Assembly: GCA_937957895.1 (NCBI GenBank)
Contig: CALFEZ010000259.1
Location: 1 to 5,991 of the forward strand
Length of the DNA: 5,991 nt
Direction of reading: 5' to 3'
Source of the DNA: an uncultured Erysipelotrichaceae bacterium
GTDB taxonomy: Bacteria; Bacillota_I; Bacilli_A; Erysipelotrichales; Erysipelotrichaceae
The stretch's first letter is position 1, and each line of letters opens with the position of its first letter. Of the stretch, positions 1 to 5,198 are shown one piece after another. The notes below the pieces were generated by a model. It searched no databases. It saw only the letters and a list, made by a program, of their open reading frames with translations, and was not told the DNA's origin. Position numbers and translations under genes: made by a program.

Positions 1-322
1 TGTCACCGTACTTTTGGATGTCAGTGGCTTCTTTCAATGTGATCGACTGATCATGGACAGTGATCTTGATGGGATTATCGAAAAACTCGATGCGAAGGCC
101 AAGTTGTCTGAGCATGGGAAAAATGATACCGGAATCGATGATCCCTCGGGCACCTTTATCAACCGTGTGACCTGAAAACTCAAAACCACCCAAAAGACCA
201 CCAAAGGAAGTATCTTTCTCCAATACTAATACTGAATGTCCTTCCTTGCATAGATAAGCTGCTGATGTCAGACCTGCCATACCAGATCCGACAACGATCA
301 CATCATAATGTTTGATAGTCAT
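1..322 (-). CDS. FAD/NAD(P)-binding oxidoreductase, N-terminal fragment
   Basis: The gene begins at the ATG at 322-320 and runs off the left edge, so only 107 N-terminal residues are visible. They start with a Rossmann dinucleotide-binding fold: a hydrophobic first strand (DVIVV, residues 7-11), the glycine motif GSGMAG (12-17), a helix, and a second strand ending in E35, the usual acidic residue that binds the adenine ribose. A GGLLGG motif (41-46) and a VDKGAR stretch (54-59) follow, as in the phytoene-desaturase/amine-oxidase type of flavoprotein, where they contact FAD. The start is supported by GGAGAGG just upstream and by the glycine motif lying at the expected distance from the N-terminus. 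The substrate cannot be told because the catalytic and substrate domains lie outside the window. The assignment to an FAD-dependent oxidoreductase is firm; the subfamily is inference. Confidence 0.85.
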   Translation of the reverse strand, partial: MTIKHYDVIVVGSGMAGLTSAAYLCKEGHSVLVLEKDTSFGGLLGGFEFSGHTVDKGARGIIDSGIIFPMLRQLGLRIEFFDNPIKITVHDQSITLKEATDIQKYGD

Positions 323-353
323 GATCCTCTCCGTTTGATTCATATCCATGATT

Positions 354-382
354 ATCATACCGAAAAAAATGCTGCTAGTAAA
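354..382 (-). promoter_or_regulatory. Candidate sigma-A-type promoter for the edge oxidoreductase
   Basis: On the minus strand a -35-like TTTACT (382-377) is followed after 17 bases by a -10-like TATGAT (359-354). The predicted transcript starts near 347, giving a leader of about 25 bases before the ATG at 322. The -10 matches consensus at 5 of 6 positions and the -35 at 4 of 6. This is prediction from sequence only. Confidence 0.45.
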
Positions 383-425
383 ATGAATGACACTGATTCA
401 AATCCTAATTATCATGTAATGTCAA

Positions 426-881
426 TCAAAGATCCATTTTGAGATATACGACATCATTTAATGGGTTTTCATAGTAAGCATCGATCTCATAGAAACCTAG
501 TTTTTTATACAAAGTTATTGCCGGGACCATGCTTGCCAAGGTATCGAGCACCAAATACCGATAGCCCAATCGTCTTGCATGCTGGATAACATGCTCCATC
601 AATGTGATAGCAACTTTCTTCTTACGATGATCTCGATCTACAAACAGTCTTTTGATCTCACCGGTATATCCCTCATATCGTCTTAAAGCAACACAACCGA
701 TTGCCTGATCATTGATATAAGCAACATAGATACACCCATCCGGAGCCTCGTATTTGCCGGGAAGGTGATCCAGCTCATGTTCAAAATCCTGAAATGACAG
801 ATCGATGGCGATTTCCTTGTGATAAGCCAAAAATAGTTTTTTGACATCTTCAAGGTTAAAATGGGTCGAAGTAATAAACAT
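426..881 (-). CDS. GNAT-family N-acetyltransferase
   Basis: This 151-residue protein has the length and layout of a single-domain GCN5-related acetyltransferase, which moves an acetyl group from acetyl-CoA to an amine. The central strand GEIKRLFV (residues 74-81) leads into the acetyl-CoA phosphate-binding loop at 86-91, and AITLYKKLGFYEID (121-134) is the typical C-terminal motif B. The loop is unusual: the family pattern R/Q-x-x-G-x-G/A reads R-K-K-K-V-A here, with lysine in place of the first glycine. The start is well supported by AAGGAG five bases upstream of the ATG. The stop is TGA. The ribosome binding site lies partly inside an inverted repeat (889-912). The gene lies downstream of the HD-hydrolase terminator, so it should have its own promoter, but I see only a poor one (TAAAAT at 904-899, no -35). 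Its substrate is unknown. Confidence 0.9.
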   Translation of the reverse strand: MFITSTHFNLEDVKKLFLAYHKEIAIDLSFQDFEHELDHLPGKYEAPDGCIYVAYINDQAIGCVALRRYEGYTGEIKRLFVDRDHRKKKVAITLMEHVIQHARRLGYRYLVLDTLASMVPAITLYKKLGFYEIDAYYENPLNDVVYLKMDL

Positions 882-888
882 AAGTGCT

Positions 889-912
889 CCTTGACATTAT
901 TTTACATCAAGG
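889..912 (-). promoter_or_regulatory. Inverted repeat including the acetyltransferase ribosome binding site
   Basis: CCTTGA (889-894) and TCAAGG (907-912) form a perfect 6-base inverted repeat with a 12-base AT-rich spacer. Read on the minus strand, the proximal arm supplies the AAGG of the AAGGAG ribosome binding site (892-887) of the acetyltransferase. In RNA, pairing of the arms could partly hide this site; in DNA it could be a regulator site around the TAAAAT box at 904-899. Both roles are inference. Confidence 0.35.
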
Positions 913-927
913 ACAAAGTCTTTTCAT

Positions 928-951
928 AAAAAAAAAGATGCAGAGCATCTT
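928..951 (-). terminator. Intrinsic terminator of the HD-hydrolase gene
   Basis: On the minus strand a 7-base-pair stem, AAGATGC and GCATCTT with a TCT loop, is followed directly by a run of nine T (936-928, the first two in the stem). It begins two bases after the TAA stop of the HD gene. The placement and structure are typical of a rho-independent terminator. Confidence 0.8.
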
Positions 952-953
952 AT

Positions 954-1490
954 TTATTTCACTAATAACAGCAAACTGATCAACATGGGGGCAAGATTCA
1001 GTTTTTTTGATCTGTCATTAAGTTGGGATCCTAATTCAAAGATGGTGCATACTTTATCTGCAATGCTGACGATCCATGCTTCTTTGCTTTTGGGTCTGAT
1101 CGAACCAACAGGCCACATATGACTGAGAATGACATCTTCCATCAACGGCGTGACTTCCGTGATCGATTTGGCATTGATCAATGCTTGTATCGGGTGGACA
1201 TGGACATGATTTCCTTTGACAGGTTGTTCCGTACGCCACTCATAAAGAAAGAAATCATGCAACAAAGCGGCACGGACTGTTTCAGTCACATTGAGTCTCA
1301 TCTTCTTTGCCAATAAAAAAGAGTAGTAAGCAACATTTATGGAATGCTGATAGCGACTGGTATTGAGATGTTGTGAGTAGTCATCCAAACGCTTGACTTT
1401 TTCATGGTCAATGATGTCTGCGATCATCTCATAGAAGTTGGAATCTTCATTCGAAGCAAGTAGGTTTACTTTTGAAAATATTGCGTTCAT
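954..1490 (-). CDS. HD-domain phosphohydrolase
   Basis: This 178-residue protein carries the full set of metal ligands of the HD superfamily: H49 in RYQHS, H78-D79 in the LLHDFFLYEWR segment, H99 in the HVHP segment, H124 in the SHMWP segment and D145 in IADK. HD enzymes are metal-dependent phosphohydrolases, often acting on nucleotides or cyclic nucleotides. The LLHD-F-LY-WR plus HMWP signature resembles a group of small uncharacterised HD hydrolases common in Clostridia and Bacilli; that match is from memory. The C-terminal tail is very leucine-rich (about 164-177), perhaps a packing helix. The start is supported by AAGGGAG four bases before the ATG. The gene has its own candidate promoter and a terminator right after the stop, so it is probably monocistronic. 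Substrate unknown. Confidence 0.88.
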   Translation of the reverse strand: MNAIFSKVNLLASNEDSNFYEMIADIIDHEKVKRLDDYSQHLNTSRYQHSINVAYYSFLLAKKMRLNVTETVRAALLHDFFLYEWRTEQPVKGNHVHVHPIQALINAKSITEVTPLMEDVILSHMWPVGSIRPKSKEAWIVSIADKVCTIFELGSQLNDRSKKLNLAPMLISLLLLVK

Positions 1491-1519
1491 AGTACTCCCT
1501 TTTTACAAAATACTAGTGC

Positions 1520-1548
1520 AATATATCATCTTTAAAATACAAATGCAA
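1520..1548 (-). promoter_or_regulatory. Candidate promoter of the HD-hydrolase gene
   Basis: On the minus strand TTGCAT (1548-1543) and TATATT (1525-1520) are separated by exactly 17 bases. The start of transcription would be near 1513, about 23 bases before the ATG. The -10 matches at 5 of 6 positions; the -35 is weak. Confidence 0.45.
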
Positions 1549-1555
1549 CAACTTC

Positions 1556-1573
1556 ACATCATTTTCATGATGT
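1556..1573. promoter_or_regulatory. 7-base inverted repeat upstream of the HD-hydrolase promoter
   Basis: ACATCAT (1556-1562) and ATGATGT (1567-1573) form a perfect inverted repeat with a TTTC spacer. It lies about eight bases upstream of the -35 box of the HD gene and downstream of the terminator of the membrane-protein gene. It has no T-run, so it is not a terminator. It could be a regulator site or a chance hairpin in AT-rich DNA. Confidence 0.3.
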
Positions 1574-1619
1574 AAGGCCTTTCATCAAATAATGATCGCA
1601 GCCAACGTGTTTTTGATAT

Positions 1620-1642
1620 AAAAAAAGCCTACCAAAGAGGCT
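1620..1642 (-). terminator. Intrinsic terminator of the YczE-type membrane-protein gene
   Basis: On the minus strand AGCCT and AGGCT form a 5-base-pair stem around a 7-base loop, followed by a run of T (1626-1620). It lies 42 bases past the TAA stop of the membrane-protein gene. The stem is short, so efficiency may be moderate. Confidence 0.6.
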
Positions 1643-1684
1643 GTTTGAATCTGAAAAAGAGGAAAGAAACAAGGATAAAACCAT

Positions 1685-2335
1685 TTACATGGATCGATCA
1701 AGAAGACCAAGTCGTCTGACGAACGGTTTGAATCGATCCATAAAGATGGCGATCAAGGGACCAAAGAGCAACATTCCGATGATGGTACCTTCTCTTACCG
1801 TAGTAGGATTGTTGAAGATCCATGCTAAAGCAATGGCTCCGATGATGCAAGCAAAATCAACCATCTGACGCACAAACCCGAATTTCATGTTCATTTTTTC
1901 AGCAACGACCAAACAAGCCGCTTCCAATGGGAAACTGAGAAATTCGATCGACATGATCAAGGATACGGCGAAGATCACGATCATCAACGCTCCCATAAAC
2001 AGCAACAAATTCAAAAGATAATGATCGATCGTAAACAATGAAAGCACATCATAAAACATGATGTTTACTACCAATCCCAAAAGCACAGCCATCCCGATCT
2101 GCAAAAACCCCAAAGGGTTGAAATCCTTTCGAAGAATAAGGATTTGTAAAAGCACACAACTTATGTTCATCATCATGGAGAAGGTACCTACTTTGATCCC
2201 CGTGACCATCGATGTCGATTGACTAAATGCATCCCATGCACCAACGCCAACCGCTGCCTTCAAACTCAAGGCTACTCCAATCGCACCAATGATGATGAAA
2301 ACAGATGTAAAAAGAATTTTCTTGAGATAAATCAC
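1685..2335 (-). CDS. YczE/YyaS/YitT-type integral membrane protein
   Basis: This 216-residue protein is almost all membrane: hydrophobic segments at about 5-26, 47-68, 78-101, 106-130, 160-175 and 180-198, so five or six helices. The GVGAWDAF motif (30-37) after the first helix and REGTIIGMLLFGPLI (181-195) in the last are what I recall of the YczE/YitT family, found in Bacillota and of unproven function (some members have been suggested to be transporters). The start codon is GTG: an in-frame TGA lies two codons upstream and there is no nearby in-frame ATG. An AGAGG ribosome binding site lies 10 bases upstream, rather far, and an out-of-frame ATG (2342-2340) lies between. The gene is divergent from the nitroreductase and ends in its own terminator. 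Family assignment is good; function unknown. Confidence 0.85.
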   Translation of the reverse strand: MIYLKKILFTSVFIIIGAIGVALSLKAAVGVGAWDAFSQSTSMVTGIKVGTFSMMMNISCVLLQILILRKDFNPLGFLQIGMAVLLGLVVNIMFYDVLSLFTIDHYLLNLLLFMGALMIVIFAVSLIMSIEFLSFPLEAACLVVAEKMNMKFGFVRQMVDFACIIGAIALAWIFNNPTTVREGTIIGMLLFGPLIAIFMDRFKPFVRRLGLLDRSM

Positions 2336-2369
2336 GGATCATTAACCTCTATTTCTGATTGAAGCATAA

Positions 2370-2386
2370 GTTGACGAATCATCAAC
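2370..2386. promoter_or_regulatory. Imperfect palindrome (candidate operator) in divergent promoter region
   Basis: The 17-base sequence GTTGACGAATCATCAAC is a palindrome around a central A with one mismatched pair (arms GTTGA and TCAAC, then C against A, then GA and TC). It covers the -35 box (2371-2376) of the nitroreductase promoter and would sit at the start of transcription of the weak leftward promoter. This is a good place for a dimeric repressor that controls both genes. No candidate regulator is encoded in the window. Confidence 0.4.
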
Positions 2387-2400
2387 AGTAAATATATCAT
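2371..2400 (+). promoter_or_regulatory. Promoter of the nitroreductase gene
   Basis: TTGACG (2371-2376) and TATCAT (2395-2400) are separated by 18 bases and each match the sigma-A consensus at 5 of 6 positions. Transcription would begin near 2407, giving a leader of about 44 bases. This is the best promoter in the window. Confidence 0.6.
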
Positions 2401-2419
2401 AAGTAGGTAAACAATAAAA
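2391..2419 (-). promoter_or_regulatory. Weak candidate promoter of the YczE-type gene
   Basis: On the minus strand TTTTAT (2419-2414) and TATATT (2396-2391) are separated by 17 bases. The -35 is poor. The 10 bases around the -10 (AATATATCAT on the plus strand) are identical to those at the HD-hydrolase promoter (1520-1529), which modestly supports use. Confidence 0.3.
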
Positions 2420-2450
2420 CATAAAAAACATGATATGAAAGGACTACCCC

Positions 2451-3212
2451 ATGCAAAATCCAACATATGAACTATTGATTAACAGAAAAAGCACACGAGT
2501 ATTTACAAAACAACCAATCGATGATGTGATCAAACGCCAGATCCTCTATGCCGCTACCCAGGCTCCGACTGCGGGTAATAAAATGCTGTATGCCATGATC
2601 GACATCACCGATCAGTCCATCAAAGAACAACTTGCTGAAAGCTGTGATCATCAGCCATTTATCGCGACCGCTCCCATGGTCATCGTGTTTTGTGCGGATT
2701 ATCAACGATTTTATAACGGAGCGAAGATGTTTGTGGATGAAAATGCACGTACTCCCGAAGTTGGAGATATGTTCTTATCGATGAGCGATACGCTGATCGC
2801 AGCCCATCATGCGATGATCGCTGCTGATTCTTTGGGTATTGGATCTTGCTATATCGGTGACATCATCGAAAACATTGAGTTTCATCAAGAGCTGCTGCAA
2901 CTGCCAAAATATGTCTTGCCCATCTGCATGATCGTTTTTGGATATCCCACAGACCAACAACTTCAACGACCAAAACCCAAAAGATTTGATGTCTCTTATC
3001 TTACTCATGAAAACCAGTATCATGCATTGGACAAAGAGCAACACCAAAAGATGATCATGACCCGTAACAAACAAATGAATCTTGATCATGTGGATGCCAC
3101 TGCATACTATAAAGATTACTATCATCGTAAATACATGGCCGACTTCACCAAAGAGATGAATCGTTCGGTCTCCATCATGATCAAACAGTTTACACATGAT
3201 CCAAATGATTAG
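2451..3212 (+). CDS. NfsA/FRP-type FMN-dependent nitroreductase
   Basis: This 253-residue protein fits the oxygen-insensitive NfsA/FRP group of nitroreductases (usually about 240-250 residues), which use FMN and NAD(P)H to reduce nitro compounds, quinones or flavins in the cytosol. Visible motifs: RKSTR (12-16), the N-terminal FMN-phosphate-binding motif; APTAGNKM (39-46), the conserved loop after the first helices; LGIGSCYIGDI (128-138), the hallmark central segment; and RPKPKRF (173-179), the basic segment typical of the NfsA/FRP group. The start has AAAGGA seven bases upstream. The gene has its own promoter with a palindrome over the -35 box, suggesting control by a regulator. The stop is TAG and lies within a hairpin (3196-3218) lacking a T-run. 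Physiological substrate cannot be told from sequence. Confidence 0.9.
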   Translation: MQNPTYELLINRKSTRVFTKQPIDDVIKRQILYAATQAPTAGNKMLYAMIDITDQSIKEQLAESCDHQPFIATAPMVIVFCADYQRFYNGAKMFVDENARTPEVGDMFLSMSDTLIAAHHAMIAADSLGIGSCYIGDIIENIEFHQELLQLPKYVLPICMIVFGYPTDQQLQRPKPKRFDVSYLTHENQYHALDKEQHQKMIMTRNKQMNLDHVDATAYYKDYYHRKYMADFTKEMNRSVSIMIKQFTHDPND

Positions 3213-3218
3213 GATCAT
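3196..3218 (+). other. Hairpin spanning the nitroreductase stop codon
   Basis: ATGATCC (3196-3202) and GGATCAT (3212-3218) form a perfect 7-base inverted repeat with a 9-base loop, and the TAG stop lies at the loop/arm junction. There is no T-run after it, so it is not a standard intrinsic terminator. It may protect the 3' end of the message or be chance. Confidence 0.3.
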
Positions 3219-3249
3219 CGCTGGCCTTCAAGAAAAAAGAACGATCCTA

Positions 3250-3258
3250 TGGTATGAT
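3250..3258 (+). promoter_or_regulatory. Extended -10 promoter candidate for the UPF0316 gene
   Basis: TGGTATGAT is a TGn motif joined to a 5-of-6 -10 box. No -35 box is visible at the right distance, which is common for extended -10 promoters. The transcript would begin about 17 bases before the ATG at 3282. It resembles the element before the PH-domain gene (TGGTATATAAT at 3959-3969). Confidence 0.4.
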
Positions 3259-3281
3259 GATACAAGAAAAGAAGGATGATT

Positions 3282-3944
3282 ATGAGAGATATCGTACTGA
3301 TTTTGATTCTACAATTGATGTATGTCCCAATGCTGGCACTTAGAACCATCAGCATGGTAAAGAAACTCAAGATTCTGACTGCTTTTTTTGGTTTTTTGGA
3401 AAGCATCATCTATGTTTTTGGGCTTGCCATAGTATTGACAGGTGATCAAACGTTAGTTGGCATGTTGGTATATGCTTTGGGATTTTCTCTTGGGTTGATC
3501 GTGGGCATCAAAGTCGAAAACAAGATCGCCATCGGGTATATGTCTTTGGCAGTCAATATCAAACACAAAAACCAGGAGCTGATCGATGCACTGCGTGAAC
3601 GAGGGTATGGAGTCACCGTTTTTGATGGAGAAGGCAGAGATGGTACCCGATATCGTTTGGATATTTTGACACGCCGATCCCAAGAACCAGAACTGATGAA
3701 AATCGTCGAATACTTTGAACCATTTGCTTTTGTGCTTGCATATGAGCCTGCACGATTTAAAGGCGGTTTTATGGAAGTGATGATGAAAAAGCAGTTGAGC
3801 ATCACCAAACGATTCAAACCAAAGCCACTTCCCATCGAAATCGAAGATCCTCAGCAATCGGGATGGCTCAAAAAGACGGCAGAAGAGTTTGCCAACGAAG
3901 TAAGTGAGTTGGTCCAACATGATGAAGTCGAAATCGTCGAGTGA
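3282..3944 (+). CDS. UPF0316 (DUF5698/DUF2179, YebE-like) membrane protein
   Basis: This 220-residue protein matches the UPF0316 family, of which Bacillus subtilis YebE is a member. Three hydrophobic segments (about 3-20, 31-53 and 57-76) form the N-terminal membrane part, with the RTISMVKK turn (21-28) and the GLIVGIKVENKIAIG segment (71-85). A soluble domain (about 88-165) follows, with GYGVTVFDGEG (108-118), RLDILTRR (125-132) and AFVLAYEPARFKGG (149-162), as in DUF2179. The family has no proven role; DUF2179 domains are thought to bind small ligands or other proteins. I chose the ATG at 3282, five bases after AAGGA (3272-3276); the in-frame ATG at 3276 overlaps that ribosome binding site. 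The last 45 residues or so (from about 176) form a proline-rich then acidic tail, longer than I recall for the family (about 170-190 residues). Confidence 0.88.
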   Translation: MRDIVLILILQLMYVPMLALRTISMVKKLKILTAFFGFLESIIYVFGLAIVLTGDQTLVGMLVYALGFSLGLIVGIKVENKIAIGYMSLAVNIKHKNQELIDALRERGYGVTVFDGEGRDGTRYRLDILTRRSQEPELMKIVEYFEPFAFVLAYEPARFKGGFMEVMMKKQLSITKRFKPKPLPIEIEDPQQSGWLKKTAEEFANEVSELVQHDEVEIVE

Positions 3945-3958
3945 TTCTTTGGTTGTGA

Positions 3959-3969
3959 TGGTATATAAT
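3959..3969 (+). promoter_or_regulatory. Extended -10-like promoter candidate for the PH-domain gene
   Basis: TGGTATATAAT contains a perfect TATAAT (3964-3969) and also a TGn followed by TATATA (3962-3967). No good -35 box is visible. Transcription would start near 3975, about 28 bases before the ATG. It probably also serves the SixA-like gene downstream. Confidence 0.45.
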
Positions 3970-4003
3970 GATGGCATGATAATCCTAAAGGATGAGGTGA
4001 ACA

Positions 4004-4624
4004 ATGGATCGATTTGAGAACATCCCGCCAGAGTTTGAGGCGATACGTGATGATGACGAAAGCATTTACTGGATCGGACAACCAACGCTGATCCCGTTTT
4101 TGATGACAGGTGTCCCGTTTTTGATTTTTGGGATCATATGGGGCATCATCGATCTTCAGTTTATGCAATTTGGTTTTTCTGAGATGGGTGGTTTCTTTGG
4201 TTTGTTTATGTTGCTGCATCTGTTTCCATTTTATGGAAGCATCCTCAACATGGTGCGATTGTTGTTGGTATACAACAACACACGCTATGCATATACCAAC
4301 AAACGATTGATGCTCCGTACCGGGTTTTTTGGCATCGATTTCAAAACGATTGACTACGATAAAATTCAAAACATCGAAGTCAACGTCAATCCGCTTGAAA
4401 GGTTTTTGCATGTTGGGACCATCAAGATCTTTTCGGGTGAAATCGCCAAAACCAAAAATGGTCATCATTCGGTCTATACGAAGTTTATTGCGATCCAAGA
4501 ACCGTATGAAGTGTTCAGGCAAATCAAAAGAGTTTCCGTGGACATCAAGACCGACTGGAACTTTCCCAATCAGATGCGTCCACAGGAAAACCCGGGATAT
4601 CGAACGACGTATCGAAACAAGTAA
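4004..4624 (+). CDS. PH-domain (bPH2/DUF304, YdbS-like) membrane protein
   Basis: This 206-residue protein starts with a short polar segment ending in IYWIGQPT (21-28), then has two hydrophobic helices (about 29-49 and 63-89) and a cytosolic domain from about 90 to 180. That domain has the bacterial PH signature: YAYTNKRLMLRTGFFG (95-110) followed by IDYDKIQNIEVNVNPLERFLHVGTIKIFSG (116-145), the pattern of bPH2/DUF304 proteins such as YdbS. These are membrane proteins of largely unknown function; some act in envelope stress tolerance. The last 25 residues are polar and probably disordered. The start is supported by GAGGTG four bases upstream. The next gene begins 38 bases later with no promoter between, so the two are probably cotranscribed. 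Confidence 0.88.
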   Translation: MDRFENIPPEFEAIRDDDESIYWIGQPTLIPFLMTGVPFLIFGIIWGIIDLQFMQFGFSEMGGFFGLFMLLHLFPFYGSILNMVRLLLVYNNTRYAYTNKRLMLRTGFFGIDFKTIDYDKIQNIEVNVNPLERFLHVGTIKIFSGEIAKTKNGHHSVYTKFIAIQEPYEVFRQIKRVSVDIKTDWNFPNQMRPQENPGYRTTYRNK

Positions 4625-4662
4625 ATCTGGTGATGTGAAAAACAGATGTGTAGGAGGTAGTC

Positions 4663-5130
4663 ATGAAACGTTTGATTTTGTTTAGACATGCAGATGCCCA
4701 ACCACCAAAAGAAGATATGGACGATAGTCTGCGCGTATTAACAGCACAAGGAGAAAAGTCGATCCGTATGATCGAGCATGCTTTTTCCAATATACTTCGT
4801 TCTTATGAATCAGTTGCCATCATCACATCCGAATACAAACGTGCGATCCAAACGGGGGAGATGCTGGCAGCCATGGTCGATTCATCGATCACGGCAACGG
4901 CATCCTGTATCCAGGATGGTGATCTTGATGCACTCATGCGGATAGTGGACACTTATTCGCAAGATACGATCGTAGTAGTCGGACATCAACCGTATCTAAG
5001 TGATTTTGCTTTTGATCTTGCTGGTGTCTCGATCCCTTTTGAAAAAGCGGCTGCCGCAAGTTTCTTACTTGGATCGGAGTATGTACGATTTGAGTGGTAT
5101 GTGACTTCAGAGCTATTGACTCGTGTTTGA
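4663..5130 (+). CDS. SixA-like histidine phosphatase (phosphoglycerate-mutase fold)
   Basis: This 155-residue protein has the histidine-phosphatase core: LILFRHADA (4-12) with R8 and the catalytic H9, R60 in SEYKRAIQT (56-64), and H108 in VVVGHQPYLS (104-113). A DSLRVLTAQG segment (21-30), matching the D-x-x-R-x-LT-x-x-G pattern, and the short length favour the SixA branch, whose Escherichia coli member removes phosphate from histidine-phosphorylated proteins of the phosphotransferase/phosphorelay type. The general acid may be D85 or D87. The start has a strong GGAGG five bases upstream. The gene follows the PH-domain gene by 38 bases and ends before a strong terminator, so it is probably the last gene of a two-gene unit. 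The fold and active site are clear; the substrate is inference, since small phosphatases of this branch can also act on small molecules. Confidence 0.88.
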   Translation: MKRLILFRHADAQPPKEDMDDSLRVLTAQGEKSIRMIEHAFSNILRSYESVAIITSEYKRAIQTGEMLAAMVDSSITATASCIQDGDLDALMRIVDTYSQDTIVVVGHQPYLSDFAFDLAGVSIPFEKAAAASFLLGSEYVRFEWYVTSELLTRV

Positions 5131-5170
5131 TGCATCACTGCAATCTAGCTTAAAATTTTCAACAGAACAA

Positions 5171-5196
5171 AAAATCCTACGCAAGCGTAGGATTTT
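5171..5196. terminator. Bidirectional intrinsic terminator between convergent genes
   Basis: AAAATCCTACGC (5171-5182) and GCGTAGGATTTT (5185-5196) form a perfect 12-base inverted repeat, that is an 11-base-pair stem with a four-base loop. The A-run on the left and T-rich stretch on the right provide the U-tract in each direction. It lies 40 bases after the SixA-like stop and two bases from the stop of the convergent gene, so it should end both transcripts. Confidence 0.9.
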
Positions 5197-5198
5197 GT

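Noticed and set aside
2775..3218. A 147-codon open frame antisense to the nitroreductase.
   Set aside because: It lies wholly within a gene with clear family motifs, has no family features of its own, and arises from the reverse complement of that gene's codons.
3196..3218. Intrinsic terminator after the nitroreductase.
   Set aside because: The hairpin is good but no T-run follows, so I list it only as a hairpin.
3446..4522. Long antisense open frames across the UPF0316 and PH-domain genes (3453-4085 and 3851-4522).
   Set aside because: Both sense genes have good start sites and family motifs; the antisense frames span the gap between them and match nothing recognisable.
426..5130. Mycoplasma code, in which TGA encodes tryptophan.
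   Set aside because: Three genes end in TGA at the expected family length and all tryptophans seen are TGG.
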